6,285 nucleotides of DNA from Alcaligenaceae bacterium (lineage in GTDB: Bacteria; Pseudomonadota; Gammaproteobacteria; Burkholderiales; Burkholderiaceae_B). The first letter of the stretch is position 1; the number at the start of each line of letters is the position of its first letter. Location of the stretch: the NCBI GenBank assembly GCA_947380655.1, contig CANCRX010000130.1, positions 1 to 6,285 of the forward strand, read 5' to 3'. Both the position numbers and the translations under genes were made by a program. Below, one piece after another: positions 1 to 5,102 of the stretch. The notes beneath the pieces were generated by a model. It had not been told where the DNA came from, searched no databases, and saw nothing but the letters and a program-made list of their open reading frames with translations.

Positions 1-1
1 G

Positions 2-142
2 CGCCCCTTATCGAGCGTGACCGCGGAAGAACTTAAAATGATCCAAGATCGTATTAATCACCGACCACGAAAACGATTAGGTTTTAAAACTCCGTACCAA
101 GTGTTTCACCAGTCGTTAGACCGTGTTGCACTTCGTACTTGA
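2..142 (+). CDS. IS30-family transposase, C-terminal fragment (5' end outside window)
   Basis: Reading from base 2 gives 46 codons ending in TGA at 140-142. The fragment contains INHRPRKRLGFKTPYQVF, the conserved C-terminal segment of IS30-family DDE transposases (usual form: R-x-N-x-RPRK-x-L-x-[FY]-x-TP-x-E/Q-V-F). The protein would catalyse transposition of its own element. The catalytic D,D and probably E residues lie upstream, outside the window, so activity cannot be judged. The gene stops only a few bases before the apparent end of the IS, which is normal for this family, where the last codons overlap the right terminal repeat. Family assignment is confident; the specific IS name is not recognised. 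Confidence 0.88.
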   Translation, partial: RPLSSVTAEELKMIQDRINHRPRKRLGFKTPYQVFHQSLDRVALRT

Positions 143-149
143 AACCGCC
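123..149. repeat. Probable right terminal inverted repeat of the IS30-family element
   Basis: The segment from GTGTTGCAC to GAAACCGCC overlaps the transposase stop codon and has the form I know from right ends of several IS30-family elements. It ends where the interrupted minus-strand reading frame begins. The left end of the IS lies outside the window, so neither the mate repeat nor the short (2-3 bp) target duplication can be verified. The exact outer base may be off by one or two. Confidence 0.55.
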
Positions 150-505
150 TAATTATTTAATTCTGGATTTAAGAAAAATAAAAATAACAAGGCGTAGCAA
201 ACACAAAATAACTCTTCCCAAATTTTTTGTTTAGTCTTGCCGTACGCTAAATACTCGATACTGTATTTGTGAAGAAAAAGTACATACATGGTAAAAAAAT
301 TCCCCAGTATGAAACTCACTGACGCGGGAAGATTTTCACGTATGGCTATGACAAAAAAACCTAATGCATAGCAAAAAGAACCCCATGCCCAGAACTTTGC
401 AGATCTGTCTGACTTACCTTTGTATATGATTAATATAAGAATGCCGAACAAAGCATTCATCACCACCAGGATGGGGTATTGTGCAGTTACAGAGAACATT
501 TGCAT
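149..505 (-). pseudogene. N-terminal multi-helix membrane module of a probable signalling protein, truncated by IS30
   Basis: The minus-strand frame gives 118 residues beginning MQMFSVTAQY. Four hydrophobic segments are visible at about residues 10-28, 38-55, 62-82 and 95-112, with short charged links such as KGKSDRSAK. The pattern, including a WAWGSFCYALGF second helix, resembles N-terminal sensor modules placed before GGDEF diguanylate cyclase or kinase domains in Proteobacteria. No output domain is present here, so that role is inference. The stop TAG (149-151) lies across the inferred IS30 end: two bases come from the host side and one from the IS. The frame is therefore cut by the insertion, and the remainder should lie beyond the left end of the IS. 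No good Shine-Dalgarno is seen before the ATG at 505; the ATG two codons later is an alternative. It could still be expressed as a short membrane peptide. Confidence 0.6.
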
Positions 506-599
506 ATAACCATAGTGGTTGGACGACGTTTAATTATTATTGGAATTTAGTATAAGGGTAATTGTTCTTAAAACCAATTTTTCTATAAATGAGAAATTT

Positions 600-902
600 A
601 TGAAGAAGATGTTGATTGTAGATTTCGTTCTTCTCATCTTGTTCTTTATTGCATGGTGCGTACTGGACTATGTTCTCGTGCATTCCCCTGAATATCCTAG
701 CAACGTTCAAAACTCCGATTGGACCTTTATCTTTGTCCCTATCGTAACGTTAGCGTGCAACCTATGGCGCACTCGACAACTCTCCAGAACAAGAATGATT
801 TTGTATTCGTTATTGGGGACTTTAGGGCTGTGCCTGGCACTCGCGTTGGTCATCGTGGCATTTGGGATACCGTTCAACTTTCAGATTGGTGGACAACAAT
901 AA
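600..902 (+). CDS. Small hypothetical membrane protein, about three TM helices
   Basis: From the ATG at 600 the frame encodes 100 residues and ends at TAA 900-902. The frame is open upstream to a TTG at 540, but those 20 codons look non-coding, and ATG-AAG-AAG is a more natural start; an ATG at 609 is also possible. There are hydrophobic stretches at about residues 4-27, 43-55 and 66-92. The polar loop between the first two holds HSPEYPSNVQNSD, and a basic WRTRQLSRTR loop precedes the last helix, so the basic loop probably faces the cytoplasm. This fits small inner-membrane proteins of unknown function that are common near mobile elements. I do not recognise the family. It is divergent from the truncated membrane gene at 149-505, and no clear ribosome binding site is seen. 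Confidence 0.5.
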   Translation: MKKMLIVDFVLLILFFIAWCVLDYVLVHSPEYPSNVQNSDWTFIFVPIVTLACNLWRTRQLSRTRMILYSLLGTLGLCLALALVIVAFGIPFNFQIGGQQ

Positions 903-1156
903 ACTCAATTGTCCTGGCGCTGGAGTGAAACTCACGAGATTATCTTCAGAACCAAGGAGATTCAATGATTATGGATGGAGAGCGTAGCGCGGACTAATGC
1001 CACATTTAGTTACAAAATATAGCTTGAATACAAGTCCGAATGAGATCTATCTAAAACTAAAATAGTCTGTGATCATCGACTCTAACTCGATGCCAAAAGA
1101 GCCCCCGCATCATCAAACTTAACTCACTACATTAACACCCACCAAACACTACCAAG
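903..1156. other. Gene-poor AT-rich spacer between the small membrane protein and hicAB
   Basis: No credible gene longer than a few codons is present here on either strand. It contains one short reading frame with a good ribosome binding site (965-997), a weak 6-bp stem (CATCGA at 1074-1079 with TCGATG at 1087-1092), and a 48-base stretch without any G on this strand (1108-1155) just before the hicA promoter. It may be the remains of a decayed gene. Confidence 0.4.
965..997 (+). CDS. Possible ten-residue mini-ORF with strong ribosome binding site
   Basis: AAGGAG at 954-959 sits five bases before an ATG that opens a 10-codon frame (MIMDGERSAD) closed by TAA. The Shine-Dalgarno is better than those of the neighbouring real genes. 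It may be the surviving start of a gene whose body was lost, a leader peptide, or chance. No regulatory hairpin follows it, which argues against classic attenuation. Confidence 0.15.
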   Translation: MIMDGERSAD

Positions 1157-1185
1157 TTGCACGCAATGTGTATGGTGTGTATAAT
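1157..1185 (+). promoter_or_regulatory. Near-consensus sigma70 promoter of hicAB
   Basis: The -35 is TTGCAC (1157-1162), the spacer is exactly 17 bp, and the -10 is a perfect TATAAT (1180-1185). A start site about seven bases past the -10 would fall near 1191-1193, directly at ATGAATCAATG, so the mRNA would have almost no leader before hicA (ATG at 1200). The -35 lies within a small inverted repeat, TTGC-AC-GCAA (1157-1166), a candidate operator for HicB, whose C-terminal ribbon-helix-helix domain suggests autorepression; the operator role is inference. Confidence 0.7.
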
Positions 1186-1199
1186 TTCATTATGAATCA

Positions 1200-1382
1200 A
1201 TGAACAGCAAAGAATTAATAAAGTTACTTAACGCGGACGGATGGATTCTCCGTGGCTCGAAGGGTTCACACCATGTTTTTAACCACCCAACAAAGCTGGG
1301 ACATTTAAGCATTCCCCATCCTAAAAAAGATCTCGGTACTGGTTTGGTTCAAAAACTACTCAAACAGGCAGGCCTAAAATAA
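1200..1382 (+). CDS. hicA: HicA toxin, mRNA interferase of a type II toxin-antitoxin system
   Basis: HicA proteins are small double-stranded-RNA-binding-fold ribonucleases that cleave mRNA independently of translation and are neutralised by HicB. This one has 60 residues, the canonical length. It shows the family order: an N-terminal SKELIKLLNADGW helix, RGSKGSHHVF with the expected catalytic histidine at residue 24, a second strand ending in SIPHP, and a C-terminal helix LVQKLLKQAGL. ATG 1200 is the only possible start, because an in-frame stop lies at 1182-1184 with no start codon between. No Shine-Dalgarno is visible, and a strong promoter starts transcription about eight bases before the ATG, so translation is probably leaderless-like and weak. 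The stop TAA overlaps the hicB ATG by one base. All expected residues are present, so it looks functional. Confidence 0.92.
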   Translation: MNSKELIKLLNADGWILRGSKGSHHVFNHPTKLGHLSIPHPKKDLGTGLVQKLLKQAGLK

Positions 1383-1774
1383 TGAAATATCCAATCGCGA
1401 TTGAACCAGGTAATGCCAAAACCGCATGGGGCGTTGTTGTACCTGATCTGCCGGGATGTTTCTCGGCAGCTGACAGCGGAGTTGACGAAGCGATCGATAA
1501 TGCGAAAGAGTCTATTGAATTATGGATTGAAATGGCCATTGACGCGGGTCAAGATGTTCCTAAACCAAGCCAAATCTCTGAACTTCAAAAGAAAAAAGAG
1601 TTTAAAGGCTGGATTTGGGCCATCGTTGAAATTAACCCTGCCCTGCTGTCTGACGAAATTGAACGGGTCAACATTACTTTACCAAAACGTGTATTAGCAA
1701 GACTCGATGCAAAAGCTAAAGTCGCGGGCGAAAATCGCTCAGCCTTTATTGCGCATCTTGCAATCAGTGCATAG
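1382..1774 (+). CDS. hicB: HicB antitoxin, RNase H-like domain plus ribbon-helix-helix
   Basis: The protein has 130 residues. The N-terminal half carries the HicB signature GVVVPDLPGCFSAADSGVDEA (residues 17-37) followed by a helix to about residue 52; this degenerate RNase H-like domain binds and masks HicA. A link with WIWAIVEIN leads to a C-terminal DNA-binding segment at about 95-128 (RVNITLPKRVLARLDAKAKV, then NRSAFIAHLA), a clear ribbon-helix-helix of the CopG/Arc type. HicB is thus expected both to neutralise the toxin and to repress the hicAB promoter. The start codon overlaps the hicA stop (TAATG), indicating translational coupling; a weak AGGCAGG (1366-1372) lies upstream. The ISL3 element begins only 19 bp after its stop, but the gene is complete. 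Confidence 0.92.
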   Translation: MKYPIAIEPGNAKTAWGVVVPDLPGCFSAADSGVDEAIDNAKESIELWIEMAIDAGQDVPKPSQISELQKKKEFKGWIWAIVEINPALLSDEIERVNITLPKRVLARLDAKAKVAGENRSAFIAHLAISA

Positions 1775-1793
1775 ATCCTAATAACAAAAAAGC

Positions 1794-1820
1794 GGCTCTT
1801 CATCATTAACGGGGGACAAC
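1794..1820. repeat. Left terminal inverted repeat of the ISL3 element
   Basis: It runs from GGCTCTTCATCATTAACGGG to GGACAAC. It pairs with the right end, differing in the outer 23 bases only at positions 7, 9 and 10. It lies 19 bp after the hicB stop codon. Confidence 0.85.
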
Positions 1821-1874
1821 GGTATTTATTAAACTTGTTTTTGCGAAGAAACATTTTTAATAGAGGTCATACCG

Positions 1875-3065
1875 ATGTCCCAAGTCGATTCTATCCTAGG
1901 TCTACCTGGTTTAGCCGTCCAACGCGTGGATCGCAAGCTGGGGATCCATGTCTGGGCTAAGCCCTCAAGCCGCCCGTCTTGCGTTCACTGCGCGAGCGAA
2001 ACGGTCCGCATTAAAGCCACCCACAGCCGTACCCTGAAACACACCCGCCAAGGCAATCAGATCATGATTCTGCACTTGAGCATACCTAAGTACCACTGTC
2101 AGAACTGTGACCGTTACTTCCGACATCAATTCCCATGGGCACGACCACGCCTGCGGGCGACTGAACCGTACCGTCTAGAGGTATTTGAAGCCCATGATGG
2201 TGGTGTCAGTCAGAGCAAGTTGTCCGTGACACACCGCATCGGGAGCGCCACCGTCGAGCGCTGGTATCAACACTTGATCAAGCGACGCGTTTCTGAGTTG
2301 TCAGGCAGGGCTTGCCCGCGAGTGCTGGGGATTGATGAGCATTTTTTTACTCGTAAGAAGGGCTATGCCACGACCCTCGTTGATCTTAGAAACCATAAGG
2401 TCTTTGATGTAGTGCTTGGACGCTCAGAACTCAGCCTCAGACAGTATTTAAGCCACTTGCCGGGTCGTGAGCAGGTTCAGCTCGTTGTGATGGATTTGTC
2501 CGAAACGTACCGCTCGATTGTGCATAAGTACTTCCCAAATGCCAAGATCGTGGCCGACCGCTTTCATGTGATCCGATTGGTCAATCATCACTTCCTCAAT
2601 CTCTGGAAGCAACAAGATCCGGTGGGCAGAATGAATCGCGGCTTGCTCAGTTTGATGCGTCGACACCAGTGGAACCTGAGCCAAGAGCAGCGCGATAATC
2701 TTGCACGGTATTTAGAGCAGTTCCCAATTCTGAGATCCCTCTATCATGCCAAGCAACGGCTCAATAAGTTGCTATTGATTAAGAATTTGATGCCTAAACA
2801 CGGCAGGAAATTTATGGCGCGTTTGCTTAAGTTGATTGCACAATTGGCTCAAAGTCCGGCCCGCACCTTGGCTCACACACTGAATTCTTGGTTGGAGCCG
2901 ATCGTCAGGATGTGGCGCACATCACAATCAAACGGGATCACCGAAGGATTCCACACTAAAATGGAAATGATGACCCGAAGGGCATATGGCTTTAGAAATT
3001 TTGAAAATTACCGGCTGAGGGTCTTGGCCCACTGCGGTTGGAACGGCGTATTTAGCCGTGTTTGA
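1875..3065 (+). CDS. tnp: ISL3-family transposase (zinc ribbon, HTH, DDE domain)
   Basis: The 396-residue protein mobilises its IS by a DDE mechanism. Domains in order are: a zinc ribbon with CVHC (36-39) and CQNC (75-78), followed by DRYFRHQF; a helix-turn-helix-like stretch at about 110-135 (GVSQSKLSVTHRIGSATVERW); and the ISL3 catalytic domain. The last starts at VLGIDEHF (D154) and has VVMDLSETY (D207), IVADRFHVIRL (D228) and SNGITEGFHTKMEM (E357), closing with RRAYGFRNFENYRLRVL, a family signature. The acidic residues needed are all present and the length is normal, so it appears intact. AGAGG (1862-1866) is eight bases before the ATG. It has no connection in function to hicAB. I do not recognise the exact IS name. 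Confidence 0.95.
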   Translation: MSQVDSILGLPGLAVQRVDRKLGIHVWAKPSSRPSCVHCASETVRIKATHSRTLKHTRQGNQIMILHLSIPKYHCQNCDRYFRHQFPWARPRLRATEPYRLEVFEAHDGGVSQSKLSVTHRIGSATVERWYQHLIKRRVSELSGRACPRVLGIDEHFFTRKKGYATTLVDLRNHKVFDVVLGRSELSLRQYLSHLPGREQVQLVVMDLSETYRSIVHKYFPNAKIVADRFHVIRLVNHHFLNLWKQQDPVGRMNRGLLSLMRRHQWNLSQEQRDNLARYLEQFPILRSLYHAKQRLNKLLLIKNLMPKHGRKFMARLLKLIAQLAQSPARTLAHTLNSWLEPIVRMWRTSQSNGITEGFHTKMEMMTRRAYGFRNFENYRLRVLAHCGWNGVFSRV

Positions 3066-3091
3066 TGAGTACAGCTGTTTAATGAATACTG

Positions 3092-3145
3092 CTCATCCCC
3101 CGTTAATGGGGTAGAGCCCTCATCCCCCGTTAATGGGGTAGAGCC
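3092..3145. repeat. Two perfect tandem copies of the ISL3 right terminal repeat
   Basis: A 27-bp unit, CTCATCCCCCGTTAATGGGG followed by TAGAGCC, occurs at 3092-3118 and again, identical and without a spacer, at 3119-3145. Each unit is the reverse complement of the IS right end and itself contains a near-palindrome, CCCC-GTTAAT-GGGG. A normal ISL3 copy has a single right end. Confidence 0.95.
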
Positions 3146-3172
3146 GCAAGTCATTGATTTTATTGAAATTTT

Positions 3173-3249
3173 TGGTGGCGCATCCCTGACTCGAACAGGG
3201 GACCTTCGGATTATGATTCCGCTGCTCTAACCGACTGAGCTAATGCGCC
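3173..3249 (-). tRNA. tRNA-Met (anticodon CAU), probably elongator
   Basis: On the minus strand the acceptor arm GGCGCAT pairs with ATGCGCC, followed by discriminator A and an encoded CCA (3173-3175). The D-stem is GCTC/GAGC. The anticodon loop is ATCATAA with anticodon CAU, and the T-arm is CCCTG-TTCGAGT-CAGGG. The anticodon stem GCGGA/TCCGA has four pairs and a G27-A43 mismatch at its top. The perfectly paired acceptor end (G1-C72) and the lack of the G-C run in the anticodon stem exclude initiator tRNA. CAU could also be tRNA-Ile2 carrying lysidine, but the GCGGAATCATAATCCG arm resembles betaproteobacterial elongator Met. The 3' end faces the ISL3 element, 27 bp away. Confidence 0.9.
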
Positions 3250-3305
3250 ATCCTTCTATTCTATTGACTGACTATGAATACACACCCAATCAACCGAAGA
3301 CCAAA

Positions 3306-3314
3306 ATTCTAGCA
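3306..3314 (-). promoter_or_regulatory. Candidate extended -10 promoter for tRNA-Met
   Basis: On the minus strand TGCTAGAAT (TGn plus a -10 hexamer) lies about 57 bases before the tRNA 5' end, which would give a leader of about 50 nt to be removed by RNase P. No good -35 is found 16-18 bp upstream. A second TAGAAT closer to the tRNA lacks any upstream element. Confidence 0.3.
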
Positions 3315-3408
3315 TTTTTTTGAAGACTCCGCACCCCAGCCTGCCCCGCCCCATGTCAAAATAGCCTAAACCCTTGCTGAGCATGCAAAACAACCAAGAG
3401 ACTGGACG

Positions 3409-4275
3409 ATGACTGAACCTATCCTGACCTACATGCAAACACCTTCGGAGGCTAAATTTAAGCTCCCGAGCGGCGCGACTGATTCGCATGTCCATATATT
3501 CGGGCCAAACGATAAATTTCCTTACGCTGCAACACGCGGCTTTACCCCGGTCGATGCCCCTAAAGAAGCCTTATTCGCCTGGCACAAAAAAATGGGTATT
3601 GATCGCTGCGTGATCGTCAACACGCTTTTACATGGTTATGACAACAGCGTGGTAGAAGATGCGATTATTGCCTCAAAAGGCCGTTATTTAGGTATAGCAC
3701 TCGTACAGATCGATGTTTCGGATGCGGAGCTCAAACGTCTGGCCTTGGCAGGATTCAGAGGGGTGCGCTTTCATTTCATGCCCGGCTACAAAGTCCACGA
3801 GACTCCTGAGCAAATTATCGCGTTGACTAAGAGACTTGAACCGCTAGGGATGCATCTGCAATTACAACTCCATGCACAGTATGCTAAAGAGCTCATGCCC
3901 TTGCTCAAACAATCGGCAGTGGCCGTCGTCATGGATCATATGGGGCGAGTCGATGCGAATCTTGGTATCGATCATCAGCACTTCCAGGATTTTTGTCGAT
4001 TACTAGAATTACCTGGCTTCATGGTCAAGGTCAGCGGCATTGATCGCATTGACTCCAAGCCACCATACGAGCAAGGTATTCCATTCGCCAAGTACCTAGT
4101 GCGCAATTATCCTGATAAATGCATCTGGGGCAGCGACTGGCCTCATCCTAACCACACTCATATTCCTGATGATGGCATGCTGATTGACTCACTTGCACTG
4201 ATTGCACCCAAACCCGATCTACTTCACCAGGTCCTGGTCGACAACCCACAAAAGCTTTATCGCTTTACTGCTTGA
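3409..4275 (+). CDS. Amidohydrolase, 2-pyrone-4,6-dicarboxylate lactonase-like
   Basis: This 288-residue cytoplasmic protein belongs to the amidohydrolase-2 (Amidohydro_2) group of TIM-barrel metallohydrolases. Close relatives are LigI (which opens 2-pyrone-4,6-dicarboxylate), sulfomuconolactone hydrolase and galactarolactone isomerases. Visible motifs are TDSHVHIFGP (H27, H29 at the end of strand 1), the AGFRGVRFHF strand with two arginines, VVMDHMGR (H177), and IWGSDWPHPNH (D243). These match the His, His, His, Asp set of LigI. The usual length is about 290. It is the first gene of a three-gene operon, and the next gene starts 10 bp after its stop. The ATG at 3409 has only a weak purine-rich sequence before it; no clear promoter is seen. 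The reaction is probably hydrolysis of a lactone or a related carboxylated ring, but the substrate is unproven. Confidence 0.88.
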   Translation: MTEPILTYMQTPSEAKFKLPSGATDSHVHIFGPNDKFPYAATRGFTPVDAPKEALFAWHKKMGIDRCVIVNTLLHGYDNSVVEDAIIASKGRYLGIALVQIDVSDAELKRLALAGFRGVRFHFMPGYKVHETPEQIIALTKRLEPLGMHLQLQLHAQYAKELMPLLKQSAVAVVMDHMGRVDANLGIDHQHFQDFCRLLELPGFMVKVSGIDRIDSKPPYEQGIPFAKYLVRNYPDKCIWGSDWPHPNHTHIPDDGMLIDSLALIAPKPDLLHQVLVDNPQKLYRFTA

Positions 4276-4285
4276 AGGAAAACAA

Positions 4286-5086
4286 ATGACAGGTCGTATT
4301 GAAGGTAAAGTTGCCCTCATTATTGGTGCGGGGTCAGTAGGTCCAGGCTGGGGAAATGGTCGTGCTATTGCCACCCGTTTCGCTGAAGAAGGTGCAAAAA
4401 TTTTCGGTGTAGATCGTGATCTCGATCGTATGGCTGAAACCATCGAACGCGTCAAAGCTGCCGGCGGGGAAATAGAAACTGCATTTTGTGATGTCACCTC
4501 TCATCAAAGTATACAGGATGCTGTGGCAGCCTGTTTAGTGCGTTTTGGTCGCATCGACATCCTCGTCAACAACGTGGGTGGCTCAGCCGCCGGCGGTCCG
4601 GTCGAGATGTCAGAAGAAGTCTGGGATTCGCAAGTCGATACCAATCTGAAAAGCGTTTTCCTCACCTGTAAGCACGTATTGCCGATCATGGAAAAACAAG
4701 GCAATGGCGCCATCATTAATATGGCCTCGACCTCTGGAACACGCTGGACAGGCTCAGCTCAGGTTGCTTATGCAGCGACAAAAGCAGGTGTCATCCAGAT
4801 GTCCAAAGTCATCGCCATTCAGTATGCAAAAAAAGGCATTCGAGTCAATACTGTTGTGCCTGGGCAATTGCACACTCCTATGGTTGAAGTCCGCCTGGCA
4901 GGACAACGTGCGGGTGGTGATGTAGCAAAGCTGCTGGAACAGCGCCAGGCACGTATTCCCCTGCCCTTCATGGGAGATGGCCGCGACACCGCTAATGCTG
5001 CGCTTTACCTGGCTTCAGATGAAGCACGTTTTGTAACAGGTACAGAAATCGTCGTTGATGGTGGAATGTCGGTACGTTGCGGTTAA
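4286..5086 (+). CDS. SDR-family NAD(P)-dependent oxidoreductase
   Basis: This 266-residue classical short-chain dehydrogenase is expected to interconvert an alcohol and a ketone in the cytoplasm. It has the cofactor loop GAGSVGPGWGNGRA (14-27), an acidic residue at the end of strand 2 (FGVDRD, D43) pointing to NAD rather than NADP, CDV (68-70), NNVGG (95-99, in place of NNAG), and the catalytic tetrad N120, S148, Y162, K166. It also has VPGQLHTPM after strand 6 and a C-terminal VTGTEIVVDGGMS. The glycine loop is about five residues longer than the usual GxxxGxG. ATG 4286 is chosen because GAAGGA (4274-4279) lies six bases before it; a longer frame from 4202 would overlap the amidohydrolase. 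It is the middle gene of the operon, and its substrate is presumably linked to that of the hydrolase. Confidence 0.92.
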   Translation: MTGRIEGKVALIIGAGSVGPGWGNGRAIATRFAEEGAKIFGVDRDLDRMAETIERVKAAGGEIETAFCDVTSHQSIQDAVAACLVRFGRIDILVNNVGGSAAGGPVEMSEEVWDSQVDTNLKSVFLTCKHVLPIMEKQGNGAIINMASTSGTRWTGSAQVAYAATKAGVIQMSKVIAIQYAKKGIRVNTVVPGQLHTPMVEVRLAGQRAGGDVAKLLEQRQARIPLPFMGDGRDTANAALYLASDEARFVTGTEIVVDGGMSVRCG

Positions 5087-5102
5087 TGGTGGAGACAACG
5101 AA

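Larger units (their letters stand above)
1794..3145 (+). mobile_element. ISL3-family insertion sequence with duplicated right end
   Basis: The element starts GGCTCTTC, the usual start of ISL3-family ends, carries one transposase gene, and closes with the matching inverted repeat. The first 23 bases of left and right ends agree at 20 positions and share CATTAACGGGGGA. The unit is 1325 bp if it ends at the inner copy of the right repeat (3118) or 1352 bp if at the outer copy (3145); both fit the family. The flanking octamers differ (AAAAAAGC on the left; GCAAGTCA or CTCATCCC on the right), so no 8-bp target duplication is seen. It sits between hicB and the 3' end of tRNA-Met. Confidence 0.88.

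Noticed and set aside
540..599. TTG-initiated N-terminal extension of the small membrane protein
   Set aside because: No ribosome binding site, no membrane character or clear coding pattern in the 20 extra codons, and ATG at 600 starts a natural inner-membrane N-terminus.
1074..1092. Six-bp stem CATCGA/TCGATG as a terminator or RNA element
   Set aside because: Too short, no T-run after it, and expected by chance in a 300-base spacer.
1835..1861. TTGTTT / TTTAAT as the transposase promoter
   Set aside because: Spacer is only 15 bp and the start site would fall at the ribosome binding site; not convincing.
2448..2684. Minus-strand frame inside the transposase gene
   Set aside because: Shadow of the transposase coding strand with no recognisable motif or ribosome binding site.
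3092..3145. Tandem 27-bp units as a CRISPR array
   Set aside because: Units abut without spacers and match the IS left end, so they are transposon ends.
4202..4285. Upstream in-frame ATG giving a 294-residue SDR
   Set aside because: It would overlap the amidohydrolase by 74 bases; the ATG at 4286 has a strong ribosome binding site and gives the standard SDR N-terminus.
5055..5102. Upstream start for the receptor gene
   Set aside because: It overlaps the SDR end and would bury the signal peptide; ATG 5103 has GGAG at correct spacing.
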